Positions 26,024-35,782 of a DNA stretch of 64,000 nucleotides are shown in pieces (the stretch's first letter is position 1; each line of letters begins with the position of its first letter). The notes under the pieces are model-generated. The model was not told the origin of the DNA and searched no databases. It saw nothing but the letters and a program-made list of their open reading frames with translations. Origin of the DNA: Candidatus Wallbacteria bacterium (lineage in GTDB: Bacteria > Muiribacteriota > UBA6191 > JACPRK01); contig JACQZN010000049.1 in the NCBI GenBank assembly GCA_016213845.1, positions 46,150-110,149 of the forward strand, read 5' to 3'. The position numbers were made by a program, and so were the translations under genes.

Positions 26024-27145
26024 GTGAAAACACTCTCGAGAGGCCGGACCCGGATGCCGCGAGCGGCGGCGATGGCGGCGGCCCTGACGCTGATGGCTCC
26101 CCAGATGGGCTGGACCTCCCCCAAGGACTGGGAGCTCGCTTTCGAGCTCTCGAGCGGCAGCGCGGTGAACGCTCCGTGGAGGGCGGGGGCCCGGGAGCTT
26201 TCGGCGCGCGCCCAGCAGGCTGGCACGCCGGGGATCTGGACCAGCCCCGCCATCGAGGCTGCCGTCCCGTTCTCTGCCGCTGTCGTCTCGTGGAACGCTC
26301 GCACGCCTCCCGGGACCCGGCTGCGGGTCGAGGCGCGCGCCTTTCGCGAGGGCGGCTGGAGCCCCTGGTGCCGTCTGGCGACCTGGTCGGGTGACGCGCC
26401 AGAAGCGCCGATCCGGCGGCGGCCGCCGCCCTGGGCGGAACCCTCGGGCCAGGGTGTCCGGCTGGACGTCGACACGCTGCTTGCGAGGCCTCCCGGAGCC
26501 ACAGCCCTGCAGTGCCGGCTTTCGTTCTTCGGCTCCCCTGCGGGCCCACGGCCGCGGGTTCGCGCCCTTTGCGCGGTGCTGACAGCAACCGGCGCAGCCC
26601 AGGGCCGGGCGGAGACGGCTACGGACCTGGCGCCGATCGAGCTGGACGTACCCTATCGGTCCCAACGGGCCGAGGAACGGTCGATCGCGTCGCGCATCTG
26701 CTGCCCGACCTCGCTGTCGATGGCGATGGCCTGGCTCGGGAAGGCACTCCCCACGAAGTCGGTGGCGCTGCGCTGCTATGACCCGGCCCACGACCTCTTC
26801 GGCAACTGGTCCTTCGCCGCCGCGGCGGCCGGGGAGCTCGGCTTCGACGCGCGCGTCACGCGGCTGCGGGACTGGGCGGCCGTACGCAGGTACCTGGAGC
26901 GGGGAGTACCCGTCATCGTCAGCATCGGATTCGAGGCGGGCGGCCTGGACGGCTCGCCGATGAAAAACGGGACGGCGGGGCACCTCATTCTCGTGCGCGG
27001 GTTCACCTCCGACGGCCGCGTGCTGGTCAACGACCCAGCGGGCGCCGACGCGGTCACGGGGCAGCTCGCCTACCGTGCAGACCAGCTTCTGGCTGCGTGG
27101 AGGAATGGCGCCGCCATCGTCGTCGAGCCACCCGCGGACCGCTGA
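26024..27145 (+). CDS. C39-like papain-fold peptidase, exported
   Basis: 373 residues from a GTG. An N-terminal hydrophobic segment (about 12-32, ending MGWTS) indicates export. The N-terminal half (40-190) is a Trp/Arg-rich beta domain of unknown kind. The C-terminal half (about 200-370) is a Peptidase_C39_2-type domain: catalytic Cys in SRICCPTSLSMAM, His in AGHLILVRGF, and Asn/Asp in VLVNDPAG. This family cleaves or binds peptides in the envelope. It overlaps the following glycosyltransferase start by one base. Its role in a polysaccharide cluster is not obvious. Confidence 0.78.
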   Translation: MKTLSRGRTRMPRAAAMAAALTLMAPQMGWTSPKDWELAFELSSGSAVNAPWRAGARELSARAQQAGTPGIWTSPAIEAAVPFSAAVVSWNARTPPGTRLRVEARAFREGGWSPWCRLATWSGDAPEAPIRRRPPPWAEPSGQGVRLDVDTLLARPPGATALQCRLSFFGSPAGPRPRVRALCAVLTATGAAQGRAETATDLAPIELDVPYRSQRAEERSIASRICCPTSLSMAMAWLGKALPTKSVALRCYDPAHDLFGNWSFAAAAAGELGFDARVTRLRDWAAVRRYLERGVPVIVSIGFEAGGLDGSPMKNGTAGHLILVRGFTSDGRVLVNDPAGADAVTGQLAYRADQLLAAWRNGAAIVVEPPADR

Positions 27146-28266
27146 TGGCGAGGTCCGGCATACTGCTGGCCGGCCGCTTCGACGCCTTCGAGAAGCGGGG
27201 CGGCGACACGGTGCAGATGCTCGAGACCGCCGCAGCACTGGTGCGGCGCGGCCGGGTCGCGCGCGTCACGACCGAGCTGGAGCCCCAGTTGGGCGGCGTC
27301 GAGCTCGTGCACCTCTTCAACTGGACCCGCATCGGTGAGACGGCCCATCGACTGGCACTGGCCAGGCGGGCCGGAGTGCCGTGCGTGGTGACCCCCATCC
27401 ATCAGGAGCTGGCGGAGTACGACGCCCGCGGGCGACGCGGCATCGGCCGCTGGGCGGCTCGCTGGCTGGGGCGCGAGGGGCTCGAACAAGCGCGGGTCGT
27501 GGCGCACGCGACGAGGAACCCGGCCATGCGACGCGTCGCGGCGCGGCAGCTGGCGGGCGGATATGGCGCGTTGCAGCGGCAGGTGCTGGCCGGCTGCCGG
27601 GCCGTCATCTTCGCTTCCGAGGGAGAGCGGCGCGCCCTCGAGGCCGCCGGCGCAGAGCCGGCGCTGGCGCGCGTCGTACCGCTCGGCATCTCGCCCGAGT
27701 TTCGCGACGCGACGCCCCAGACGTGGCACGCGCGACATCCGGCGCGGGACTTCGTGCTCTGTGCTGCTCGGGTGGAAGATCTCAAGAACCAGCTCGCCCT
27801 GCTCGAGGCGCTCCGCGGAATCTCCGTGCCGATCGTCTTCGCCGGTGACCTCAACCCCTCGCACCGAGCCTACGGGCGCGACTTCGTGCGCGCCGTCGCC
27901 GCTCGACCGGACACGTTTCATCTTCCGGCTCTGGATAGACCCTCGCTGGCCTCCGCCATGGCCGCCGCCCGAGTCCACGCGCTGCCGAGCTGGGTAGAGA
28001 ACGTCGGCCTGGCCTCGCTGGAGGCCGCCGCCGCTGGCGCTGCCGTGGTCAGCACCGACCGTGGGCATCTGCGCGAGTACCTGGGCGACCAGGCACGATA
28101 CTGCGACCCGGGCGATCTCGGGTCGATCCGACGGGCGGTCCTGGCAGCCCTGGAAGACGGCAGGCAGGAGGCGCTCCGCGAGCCCACGGCCGCCCGCTTC
28201 AGCTGGGACCACACGGCCGAGCTGCTCGATTCCCTGTACGAACAGGTCCTCGGCGTCGTTGCATGA
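27145..28266 (+). CDS. Glycosyltransferase family 4
   Basis: 373 residues. The start ATG (27145) overlaps the previous stop TGA by one base. The C-terminal GT-B half has the GT4 pattern: VLCAARVEDLKNQLALLEALR, then the E-x7-E element in PSWVENVGLASLEAAAAGAAVV. It transfers a sugar from an activated donor; the donor and acceptor cannot be told from sequence. It overlaps the following gene (28263) by ATGA. Confidence 0.88.
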   Translation: MARSGILLAGRFDAFEKRGGDTVQMLETAAALVRRGRVARVTTELEPQLGGVELVHLFNWTRIGETAHRLALARRAGVPCVVTPIHQELAEYDARGRRGIGRWAARWLGREGLEQARVVAHATRNPAMRRVAARQLAGGYGALQRQVLAGCRAVIFASEGERRALEAAGAEPALARVVPLGISPEFRDATPQTWHARHPARDFVLCAARVEDLKNQLALLEALRGISVPIVFAGDLNPSHRAYGRDFVRAVAARPDTFHLPALDRPSLASAMAAARVHALPSWVENVGLASLEAAAAGAAVVSTDRGHLREYLGDQARYCDPGDLGSIRRAVLAALEDGRQEALREPTAARFSWDHTAELLDSLYEQVLGVVA

Positions 28267-30374
28267 CGGCCGACTTTGAGGTTGGATCCTGCCTGCCCGA
28301 AGCCCAGAACGTGCAGCTCTCCGTAGTCATCGTCAACTTCGACACCTCCGCCTACCTGCGCGAGGCCATCCGCTCCGTGCTACGCGAGAGCGAGGGGCTC
28401 TCCTCCGAGTGCATCGTCGTCGACAATCACTCCCCGGACGGCTCCGCGGCGATGGTGCGCCGGGAGTTCCCGCAGGTCCGGCTCATCGCCAACTCGGTCA
28501 ACGTCGGATTCTCCACCGGCGTCAATCAGGGAATCACCGCTTCCCGCGGCCGCTACCTGCTGGTGCTCAACGCCGACACCGTCGCCCTCGAAGGCTCGCT
28601 CCGGGAGCTACTCGACTTCGCCGACGAGCATCCCGAGTGCGGCATCACCGGTCCTCGTCTCGAGTACCCCGACGGCCGGCTGCAGCCCAGCTGCCGCACG
28701 TTTTACAGCTTCAAGACGCTGATGCTGCGCCGCACGGCCCTCGGCAAGCTCTTCCCCGAGGCCCCGGAAATCCGGCGCCACCTGATGCTCGACTGGCACC
28801 ACGATTCCGTGCGCGAGGTCGACTGGGTGCTGGGCGCAGCAATGCTGGTGCGGCGGCGGGCACTGGAGCAGATCGGCTGGATGGACGAGCGCTACTTCCT
28901 CTACCTGGAGGACGTCGACTGGTGCTACCGCATGAAGCAGGCAGGCTGGAAGGTCCTCTTCTGCCCGCGCGCTCGCATCGTCCACCACTATCGCCAAGGC
29001 AGCCGCGACGCCGGCCTTCTCAACCCGGATCTCTGGATTCACCTGGAGAGCGCGGTCCGCTATTACGACAAGTGGGGCGAAGCCGCCTACCTCCTCAAGC
29101 GCTATCTCTCCCCGCTGCGGCTACCGGCTTCGCTTGCGGCGGACGGGCTCCTGCTCACCTGGGCGCTCTGGGGATTGACCGATCTCCCGTGGTCGATGGC
29201 GCCGCCCGCAGTGGTGCTGCTCACGGCCTGGTGGCTCGGCCACTACCGGCTGCGCGGCAACGAGGGAATCGCGGAGCTGGTCTGGCGCGCGCTGGGCAAC
29301 GTGCTGATCGGGCTCCTGGCATCGGGGCTCTTCTACTGGACCACGCGCGTGCCGGTCCCGCACATGTTCCGTTCGCGGCTGGCGCTGGTGAAGGCGCTGC
29401 CCAGCGCTGTGCTGGCGCTCTCGCTGTCTCGATGGGGCATCCTGACGATAAAACGGTGGCTGACCCGCAGGCGCCTGACGCTGCGCCGGGCCGTCATCGT
29501 CGGCACCGGCGAGCGGGCGGCGGCGCTGGCCGAGGCGCTCGAGGCAGACCCCAACCTGGGATATGACGTCGCCGGCTTCGTCGGCACTCCTGGGGCCGCC
29601 GCGCCCATTCTGGGTGGACCCGAGGAGCTGCCGGACCTGGCCAGCGCGGTTCGCGCGCAGGAGGTCATCTTCGTCCAGGGCGACGGCGGCTTGGAACCGC
29701 TGATGGGGCCCGTGGTCGCCTGCCGCAAGGTCCCGCTGGACGTGAAGATCGTGCTCGCCTCCCCCGAGGCCTACTTGCTTTCGGGCAGCCTGATCGACCT
29801 CGGCGACTTTTCCGCCATCGACCTGCCAGGAACGCCGCTCGACGATCTGTCGCGGGCGATGAAGCGCGGGATGGACCTGTTCGTTTCCGGCGCTGCGCTC
29901 TGCGTGCTGGCGCCGGCGCTGGGAGCGATCGCCGCCTGCCTGCGCGCCACCGACGGGGGACCCGCACTCGTCGAGATCGAGCACGTCGGCGCCGACGAGC
30001 GCCCGTTCCGGCTCCTGCGATTCCGCACGACCCCCGAGGGCGAGGCGACCGAGCGAGGCGCCTCGGCGCTGCAGCGATTGCTGCTGCGGACACGCCTCGA
30101 CAAGCTGCCGGAGCTGCTCAACGTGTTGGCCGGCGACATGAGCCTGGTCGGCCCCAGGCCGCCGCTCCCCGAGGAGGTCGCCGGCTACCGCGACTGGCAC
30201 CACTCGCGCTTTTCGGAGCGCCCAGGCATCACGGGCCTGTGGCAAGTGGAGAAGACCCGCAAGTGGCGCTTCGACCAGATGGTGCGCCTGGACCTCTACT
30301 ACGTGCTCCATCGCAGCCTGGCGCTGGACCTGCAGATCCTGCTGAAGACCTTCGTGATGATGCTGGCCGGGTGA
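28263..30374 (+). CDS. Fusion: GT2 glycosyltransferase + membrane phosphoglycosyltransferase
   Basis: 703 residues. N-terminal GT2 domain (about 1-260): VVIVNFDTSAYLREA, VVDNHSPDGS, VLNADTVALEG, EDVDWCYRMKQAG. Two hydrophobic segments follow (about 285-365). A Rossmann-like part at about 405-520 (AVIVGTGERAAALAEAL) resembles the central domain of WbaP-type enzymes. The C-terminal bacterial sugar transferase domain (about 535-703) has GMDLFVSGAAL, LLRFRTTPEG, LVGPRPPLPEE and PGITGLWQV. The usual catalytic DE pair in SLDELPQ is LDKLPE here, with Glu replaced by Lys. The domain would start a glycan on undecaprenyl phosphate at the inner membrane. Confidence 0.82.
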   Translation: MTADFEVGSCLPEAQNVQLSVVIVNFDTSAYLREAIRSVLRESEGLSSECIVVDNHSPDGSAAMVRREFPQVRLIANSVNVGFSTGVNQGITASRGRYLLVLNADTVALEGSLRELLDFADEHPECGITGPRLEYPDGRLQPSCRTFYSFKTLMLRRTALGKLFPEAPEIRRHLMLDWHHDSVREVDWVLGAAMLVRRRALEQIGWMDERYFLYLEDVDWCYRMKQAGWKVLFCPRARIVHHYRQGSRDAGLLNPDLWIHLESAVRYYDKWGEAAYLLKRYLSPLRLPASLAADGLLLTWALWGLTDLPWSMAPPAVVLLTAWWLGHYRLRGNEGIAELVWRALGNVLIGLLASGLFYWTTRVPVPHMFRSRLALVKALPSAVLALSLSRWGILTIKRWLTRRRLTLRRAVIVGTGERAAALAEALEADPNLGYDVAGFVGTPGAAAPILGGPEELPDLASAVRAQEVIFVQGDGGLEPLMGPVVACRKVPLDVKIVLASPEAYLLSGSLIDLGDFSAIDLPGTPLDDLSRAMKRGMDLFVSGAALCVLAPALGAIAACLRATDGGPALVEIEHVGADERPFRLLRFRTTPEGEATERGASALQRLLLRTRLDKLPELLNVLAGDMSLVGPRPPLPEEVAGYRDWHHSRFSERPGITGLWQVEKTRKWRFDQMVRLDLYYVLHRSLALDLQILLKTFVMMLAG

Positions 30375-30518
30375 GGCGGGCGAAGGGTCCGGCGAGTGCG
30401 GGGGCCCGTTGCGCTCCTGACAAGGCCGCAGCCCGGCCGTTCCCTGAGGCTCCCGCTACGGAGCGACTGCTGCGCGTCACACTCGGAGTGAAGCGATTCG
30501 GCTAGACTGCAATCGAAG

Positions 30519-31523
30519 ATGGCTCGTATTCTCGTCGTCGACGACAGCATCGAGTCCCGCCAACTACTTCGCGAGTTGCTGAGCTGGGCCGGCCACGACG
30601 TGTTCGAGGCCGACGACGGGGCCGTCGCGCTGGAGCGACTCCGGGACCACCCGGTCGATCTCGTCGTGAGCGATATCCTGATGCCCGTCCTCTCTGGACC
30701 GGAGCTGGTCGCACGCATGCGCGCCTTGCCTGCCTTCAGAGGGATTCCCGTCGTCTTCTGGACGGCGAGCTACCTGGAGGACGAGGCCCAAGCATTGGCC
30801 CAGGAGTGCGGAGCGGCCTGCGTGATCATGAAGTCGGGGGACTTGCCGAAGACGCTGGAGAGGATCGTTGGCGCTCTGCCGGCCGGCGTAGCGCCTGTCA
30901 GCCCGCGGGGCCGTCCCGACAAAGTCGAGCCGGTTCCCAGGTCGGCCGAGATCGCGTCGTCGCGCCTTCGGGATGGCCCGAGCACTCGTCTGTTGGACCT
31001 GATCGACCGGATCCGCGAGATCTCCGCGGCCAGCGGCCCGCAAGCCGTGCTCGACCAGGCGTGCCGCGGAGCGCGGTTGCTCGTCGCCTCCGGACGAGTG
31101 CACTGCTGCGTGGACTGGGGCGGCCGGACGATCAGTTCGGATTCGATGCCCGATGCACCCGATGCGGAGGTACCACTTGGCCTGGACCTGAAAGCCCTGT
31201 GTCACTCGGGGCGCATCGGCAGCGCGATTCGCCTTCCCGGAGACGAGGACTCCACAGGTTCCATCGCACTGCTGGACCGCTCGAGGGGTCAGAATTCCCT
31301 TCTGGGCGTGCCGTTCGCCACCGGGGGCGCAGGCCACGGAGTCCTGCTCTTCCTGCAGAAGCTGGGGCTGCCCGAATTCACGTCGAACGACGTGGAGATG
31401 GCGCGCATTCTGGCGAACCACCTGGGCGTCACGCTCGACCGACTCTGGCTGCTGGAGAGTATTCAGCGCTCGGAAGAGCGTCATCGAAGCCTCCTCGAGC
31501 AGGTTCCGGCCATGCTCTACTGA
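30519..31523 (+). CDS. Receiver-GAF protein, N-terminal part of a gene interrupted by in-frame TGA
   Basis: 334 residues, then TGA at 31521-31523. Receiver domain (1-120): VVDDSIESR, phospho-acceptor Asp near 53 in VVSDILMPVLSG, Lys in CVIMKSGD. A GAF-like domain (about 155-310) contains CHSGRIGSAIRL and ARILANHLGVTLD. The protein then breaks off inside a PAS domain (RHRSLLEQVPAMLY*). The same frame continues without further stops to 33542 with the rest of the PAS domain, a second GAF-like region, an AAA+ domain and a helix-turn-helix. It therefore looks like half of a single REC-GAF-PAS-GAF-AAA+ regulator. The interruption could be a nonsense mutation (TGG to TGA would restore Trp), assembly error, or a real split. 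Confidence 0.78.
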   Translation: MARILVVDDSIESRQLLRELLSWAGHDVFEADDGAVALERLRDHPVDLVVSDILMPVLSGPELVARMRALPAFRGIPVVFWTASYLEDEAQALAQECGAACVIMKSGDLPKTLERIVGALPAGVAPVSPRGRPDKVEPVPRSAEIASSRLRDGPSTRLLDLIDRIREISAASGPQAVLDQACRGARLLVASGRVHCCVDWGGRTISSDSMPDAPDAEVPLGLDLKALCHSGRIGSAIRLPGDEDSTGSIALLDRSRGQNSLLGVPFATGGAGHGVLLFLQKLGLPEFTSNDVEMARILANHLGVTLDRLWLLESIQRSEERHRSLLEQVPAMLY

Positions 31524-31577
31524 GTCGAGGGGCCGGACCTGAGGCAGTCGACCTACGTCAGTCCACACATCGAGACC

Positions 31578-33542
31578 ATGCTGGGCTGCACACCCGCGGA
31601 GTGGATGGAGTCGGCCCGGGCGCTCTGGCTCGAGTTCCTGTCGCCGCTCGACCGCGACCGGGTCCAGGCCGAGATCTGCGGTGAGGGCGGTACCAGAGGC
31701 AGCTGGGATGTCGAGTACCGCATGCAGCCGCGGAGCGGTGGCGAGATCTGGGTGCGGGACACGGCCCGGATCATCACACGACCTGACGGCTCACGGGAGA
31801 TCGTCGGTATCGCGCGCGATATCACGGACTGGAAGGCCGGCGAGCAAGCGCTGCGCCGGCGCGCGCGGCAAGACGAAGCGCTGGTTCGCATCGCGAAAAT
31901 GGCCCTATCGGGCCGCAGTCCGGCCGTCCTCAGCGACGAAGCCGTGAGGCTCGTTCGGGATACGTTGGAGACAGACTCTGCATTGCTGCTGGAGCGCGTG
32001 CCCGAATGTGAGTATGCGATCGTGCGCGCCTCGGCGGGGCTGCCGCCCGGGAGGCCCGCGCCCGACGTTGCTCCGATACCCCCAGGCAGCCAGCTCCACT
32101 TCGTCATCCACTCGGCCAGTCCGGTCTCGACGGAGGACCTGAAATCGGAGACGCGCTTTGCGCCCAGCCCGACGCTGCTCGAGATGGGAGTCAGGGGCTA
32201 CCTCGGCGTCGGCCTGGGAGGGGGCCGGGGAAGCCTCTCCGTGAGTAGCGTCCGCTGCCGCCGTTTCAGCCTGGAGGATGCCGCCTTCCTGCAGTCGGTG
32301 GCCGGAATTTTCTCCATGGGGTTGCAGCGCGAGCGGGCGGAGAAGCAGCTCTCTGCTCTGACGGAACAGCTCCAAGCGCTTGTCGCGTCCACCTCACTGT
32401 TGATGAACCTGGCTTCCGTCTCCGACGCGGCCACTGTTTCGGAAGTGCTTCGCAACACCGGCGGAGACGATGCAGGCGGGCCCGTCAGTGTGGAGGAATT
32501 GCTCTCACGGCTTTCCGCGTCGGCGAAACTGCTCTCGCCGGCGGCACTCTCCCGTCCCGCAACGGCGGCCCGGCAAGCGCTCGCTGGCGGCGACGGTTTC
32601 GTCGCTTCTTCGCCTTCCATGCAGAGACTGCTGGAACAAGTGGCCATGGTCAGCCGTACGAGAGCGCCCGTGTTGCTACTCGGGGAGACTGGCACTGGCA
32701 AGGAGCGCATCGCGCGGCTGCTGCACGAGAACAGCCCGCGTACTGCGGGTCCGTTCGTGCCGGTAGACTGCTGCGCCCTGGCAGAGAGTGTGCTCGATAG
32801 CGAGCTGTTCGGGCACGCCGCGGGCGCCTTCACCGGAGCGGCAAAGGCCCGGAGTGGCCTCATCGAGGCCGCAGCCGGTGGAACGCTCTTCCTCGACGAG
32901 ATAGGTGACATCACGGCGGCCGTGCAATCCAAGCTGCTGAGAGTGCTTCAGAAGTCCGAGGTGCGGCGCATTGGCGAGAACCTGGGCCGCAAGATCGACG
33001 TGCGCTTCGTAGCCGCCACTAACCGAGACCTGGTAGCCCTGGTGCGCGAGAAGAAGTTCCGCGAGGACCTCTACTACCGCTTGAATGTCGTCACGCTGCG
33101 CCTGCCTCCGGTCCGCGAACGCCGGGAGGACATCCCGCTCTTGCTGTCCCACTTTCTCGACAGGGCAACTACTGAATGCGGCAAGCCCGCGCGCGGATTC
33201 AGTAAGGCCGCCTTGCATCGCGCCATGAACCACCCGTGGCCCGGCAACGTGCGCGAGGTCGAGAATCGCATTCGGAGCGCCACCATCCTGGGCGGTGGGG
33301 AGAGGATCGACGAGCTCGACCTCTTCCCGGTCGTGGGACCCGAGCGCCTGCAGTTGGGGCGGGCGGCCTCCGGCGACGTCACGCTCGACCTGGAGTCGGC
33401 GGGGCTACAGCACGTCTTGCGCGTGCTCGAGTCCTGCAGCAATGATCGCAGGCTGACCGCCCGCTCGCTCGGTGTCAGCCTGCGCACATTGCAGTACAAG
33501 CTCAGCCGCTGTCGCGCAGCGGGATTCCCCGTACCTGGATAG
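31578..33542 (+). CDS. Sigma-54 transcription activator, C-terminal part of the same interrupted gene
   Basis: 654 residues from the first ATG after the in-frame TGA, itself inside the PAS domain, in the same frame as the preceding gene. PAS remainder (about 1-80), GAF-like region (about 90-260), then the AAA+ sigma-54 domain (about 345-575): GETGTGKER (Walker A), ELFGHAAGAFTGA (GAFTGA loop), GGTLFLDEIGD (Walker B), FREDLYYRLNV (arginine fingers), WPGNVREVENR. A Fis-type helix-turn-helix closes it (about 610-654). The ATG has no good ribosome site, so independent translation is doubtful. If expressed it would be a sigma-54 activator without its own receiver. Confidence 0.8.
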   Translation: MLGCTPAEWMESARALWLEFLSPLDRDRVQAEICGEGGTRGSWDVEYRMQPRSGGEIWVRDTARIITRPDGSREIVGIARDITDWKAGEQALRRRARQDEALVRIAKMALSGRSPAVLSDEAVRLVRDTLETDSALLLERVPECEYAIVRASAGLPPGRPAPDVAPIPPGSQLHFVIHSASPVSTEDLKSETRFAPSPTLLEMGVRGYLGVGLGGGRGSLSVSSVRCRRFSLEDAAFLQSVAGIFSMGLQRERAEKQLSALTEQLQALVASTSLLMNLASVSDAATVSEVLRNTGGDDAGGPVSVEELLSRLSASAKLLSPAALSRPATAARQALAGGDGFVASSPSMQRLLEQVAMVSRTRAPVLLLGETGTGKERIARLLHENSPRTAGPFVPVDCCALAESVLDSELFGHAAGAFTGAAKARSGLIEAAAGGTLFLDEIGDITAAVQSKLLRVLQKSEVRRIGENLGRKIDVRFVAATNRDLVALVREKKFREDLYYRLNVVTLRLPPVRERREDIPLLLSHFLDRATTECGKPARGFSKAALHRAMNHPWPGNVREVENRIRSATILGGGERIDELDLFPVVGPERLQLGRAASGDVTLDLESAGLQHVLRVLESCSNDRRLTARSLGVSLRTLQYKLSRCRAAGFPVPG

Positions 33543-33658
33543 CGGAGCCCACGTGCAAGCTCTTGCGCGGCCCGCAAGACTTTGCGCCCCGCGCGCGGCG
33601 AGAAACCCAGCCTTGAAGCTAGCGCCACTCAAGGCACGATTCGTGCTTCGGAGAGGGC

Positions 33659-35728
33659 GTGAATTCGAAGCCGAAAGACCCAACGGATGAGACAGCTCTG
33701 TTCGAGGACACTGCCTCCAACCGGCTGCTTCGCGACGTGATCGACGGGCTGGAGGAGCTGGTGTTCGTGAAGGATATCGACGGCCGCTACATCCTGACGA
33801 ATCCAGCCTTCGACAGGGCTCTCGCCGGAGCGGGAGCCACGGCCCTAGGCCGCGCGGATGGCGACTACTTTGGACCCGAGGCCGTGAGTTACTTCCGTGA
33901 GCAGGACCTTGGCGTGGTGGAATCCGGCAAGCGACGCCTCATCGATGAGGTGGTCGAGATCCACGGAGTGCCGCGCAACTTTCGCACGACGAAGGCCCCG
34001 TACTCAGGTAGCGACGGCAAGGCCGCCGGCATCATCGGCGTGGCTCGCGACGTGACGGAGCAGATGCGCGCAAGTGAAGCCTTGTTGGCGCGCGCCGATC
34101 ACCAGCAGACGCTGGCCGAGCTGGGCCAACTTGCGCTTCGACAAGGAGAGCTTCCAGCTCTGATTCGCACCACCACCGAGCGTGTGGCCAGGAGCCTGGG
34201 AATCACGACGTGCGGTCTCTTCGAGCTGGACGCAGACTTCAAGAGGCTGCGGTACGTGGCGGGCATCGAGGAGCCAGGCACTGAGGCGCGGGCCCGGGAT
34301 GCCGCAAACTGCGTTCACCTGGAGAAACCGGGGCCTGCCGATTGCGGATTTGCCGCTCCCCGAAGCTGCAATTCATGCGCCGCCGACGGCGTCTCGGCCT
34401 CCGGGCTGTGCGTGCTCGTGCAGCTCGGAGACAGACCGTTCGGCGTGTTCCGTGCCCTGGCCCCCGCACCCCGGGAGTTCACGGCCGATGAGCGGCACCT
34501 CGTGCAATCGGCCGCCAACCTTCTGGCATTGGCCATCCAGCGCCGTTCGGCGGAGGATGCCCTGCGGGCCAGCGAGGAGCAGCTGCGACACTCCCAGAAA
34601 ATGGAGGCGGTCGGCCAGCTGGCGGGTGGGGTCGCACACGATTTCAACAACCTGCTCACGGTCATCGGCGGCTATACGGATTTCATGTCCGATGGATTCC
34701 GTCCGGAGGACCCCGCCTACCAGGATCTGGCGGTCGTCCGCCAGGCGGTCACGAGGGCGGCTTCGCTCACGCGGCAGCTGCTGGCATTCAGCCGCCGTCA
34801 GGTCCTGCAGCCGCGCGTGTTCGACCTCAATGTCGCCGTCCGCGACATGGAGAAGATGCTGCGGCGGCTCATCGGCGAAGACATCGCTCTCCGGACGGAG
34901 CCAGCCGAGGACCTCTGGAGAGTCGTGGGCGATCCCACCCAGGTGGAGCAAGTGCTGCTGAACCTGGTGGTCAACGCCAGGGACGCGATGCCCCACGGCG
35001 GGTCGCTCGTGGTTTCGACCTCGAATGTAACGATGACGGCGGATGTCGCGCGGCGAAGTCCCGGAATGCAACCTGGAGAGCACGTGTTGCTGCGCGTCGC
35101 CGACACGGGTTGCGGAATCCCCCGGGAGTTGCACGCGCGAATCTTCGACCCCTTCTTCACGACCAAGGAGAAGGGAAAGGGCACCGGCCTCGGGCTCTCC
35201 ACCGTCTACGGAATCGTGAAGCAGACCGGGGGGTACATCGGGGTAGAGAGCGAGCCCGGCCGTGGCACCACCTTTCAGGTCTACCTGCCGCGCGCACCGG
35301 AGGGTGCCCGCGAGGCGCCGGTAGAGACCCCAGAGACGACTCCGCAATCGGGCCGCGGCACCGTGCTGCTCGTCGAGGACGAAGACTCGCTGCGCATACT
35401 CTGCAGCCGTGTTCTGAGGCGACAGGGCTACGAGGTCCTGGAGGCCCGCCACGGCGGTGAGGCGCTGCTGCTGTGCGAACGGCATTCGGGCCATCTGCAC
35501 CTTCTTCTCACGGACGTCATCATGCCCGGCATGAGCGGACCGGAGCTTGCCCGCCGCCTGACCGCCCTGAGACCGGCGATGAAGGTCCTCTTCATGTCGG
35601 GCTACACCGACGATGCCCTCCTGGCGCACGGCGCAGCCGGCGACTCCATCGACCTTTTGAACAAGCCCTACACAGCGGCGGGGTTACTCGAAAAAGTGCG
35701 CAAGGTCCTTCGCAACGGCGGGCCGTGA
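33659..35728 (+). CDS. Hybrid histidine kinase (PAS-GAF-HK-receiver)
   Basis: 689 residues from a GTG. PAS domain (about 20-140), GAF-like domain (about 150-290), HisKA with the phospho-acceptor His in [17 protein letters not shown] (near 330), HATPase with [11 protein letters not shown] (N), DTGCGIP (G1), [10 protein letters not shown] (F) and [11 protein letters not shown] (G2). A C-terminal receiver (about 565-680) has [22 protein letters not shown] (phospho-acceptor Asp) and [11 protein letters not shown]. There is no membrane helix, so it is cytosolic. It follows the broken sigma-54 regulator on the same strand and may be its partner. A 3'-end fragment of a near-identical kinase gene is found at 38168-38248. 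Confidence 0.92.
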   Translation: MNSKPKDPTDETALFEDTASNRLLRDVIDGLEELVFVKDIDGRYILTNPAFDRALAGAGATALGRADGDYFGPEAVSYFREQDLGVVESGKRRLIDEVVEIHGVPRNFRTTKAPYSGSDGKAAGIIGVARDVTEQMRASEALLARADHQQTLAELGQLALRQGELPALIRTTTERVARSLGITTCGLFELDADFKRLRYVAGIEEPGTEARARDAANCVHLEKPGPADCGFAAPRSCNSCAADGVSASGLCVLVQLGDRPFGVFRALAPAPREFTADERHLVQSAANLLALAIQRRSAEDALRASEEQLRHSQKMEAVGQLAGGVAHDFNNLLTVIGGYTDFMSDGFRPEDPAYQDLAVVRQAVTRAASLTRQLLAFSRRQVLQPRVFDLNVAVRDMEKMLRRLIGEDIALRTEPAEDLWRVVGDPTQVEQVLLNLVVNARDAMPHGGSLVVSTSNVTMTADVARRSPGMQPGEHVLLRVADTGCGIPRELHARIFDPFFTTKEKGKGTGLGLSTVYGIVKQTGGYIGVESEPGRGTTFQVYLPRAPEGAREAPVETPETTPQSGRGTVLLVEDEDSLRILCSRVLRRQGYEVLEARHGGEALLLCERHSGHLHLLLTDVIMPGMSGPELARRLTALRPAMKVLFMSGYTDDALLAHGAAGDSIDLLNKPYTAAGLLEKVRKVLRNGGP

Positions 35729-35782
35729 CACGGCCGCTGGCGGCACCCTCGAGAGGCCGGTACCGATCGCGCCATAGGAACC

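Noticed and set aside
31521..31523. Selenocysteine at the TGA in the sigma-54 regulator
   Set aside because: PAS domains do not carry a conserved Cys there; although selD indicates selenocysteine use, a nonsense change is far more likely.
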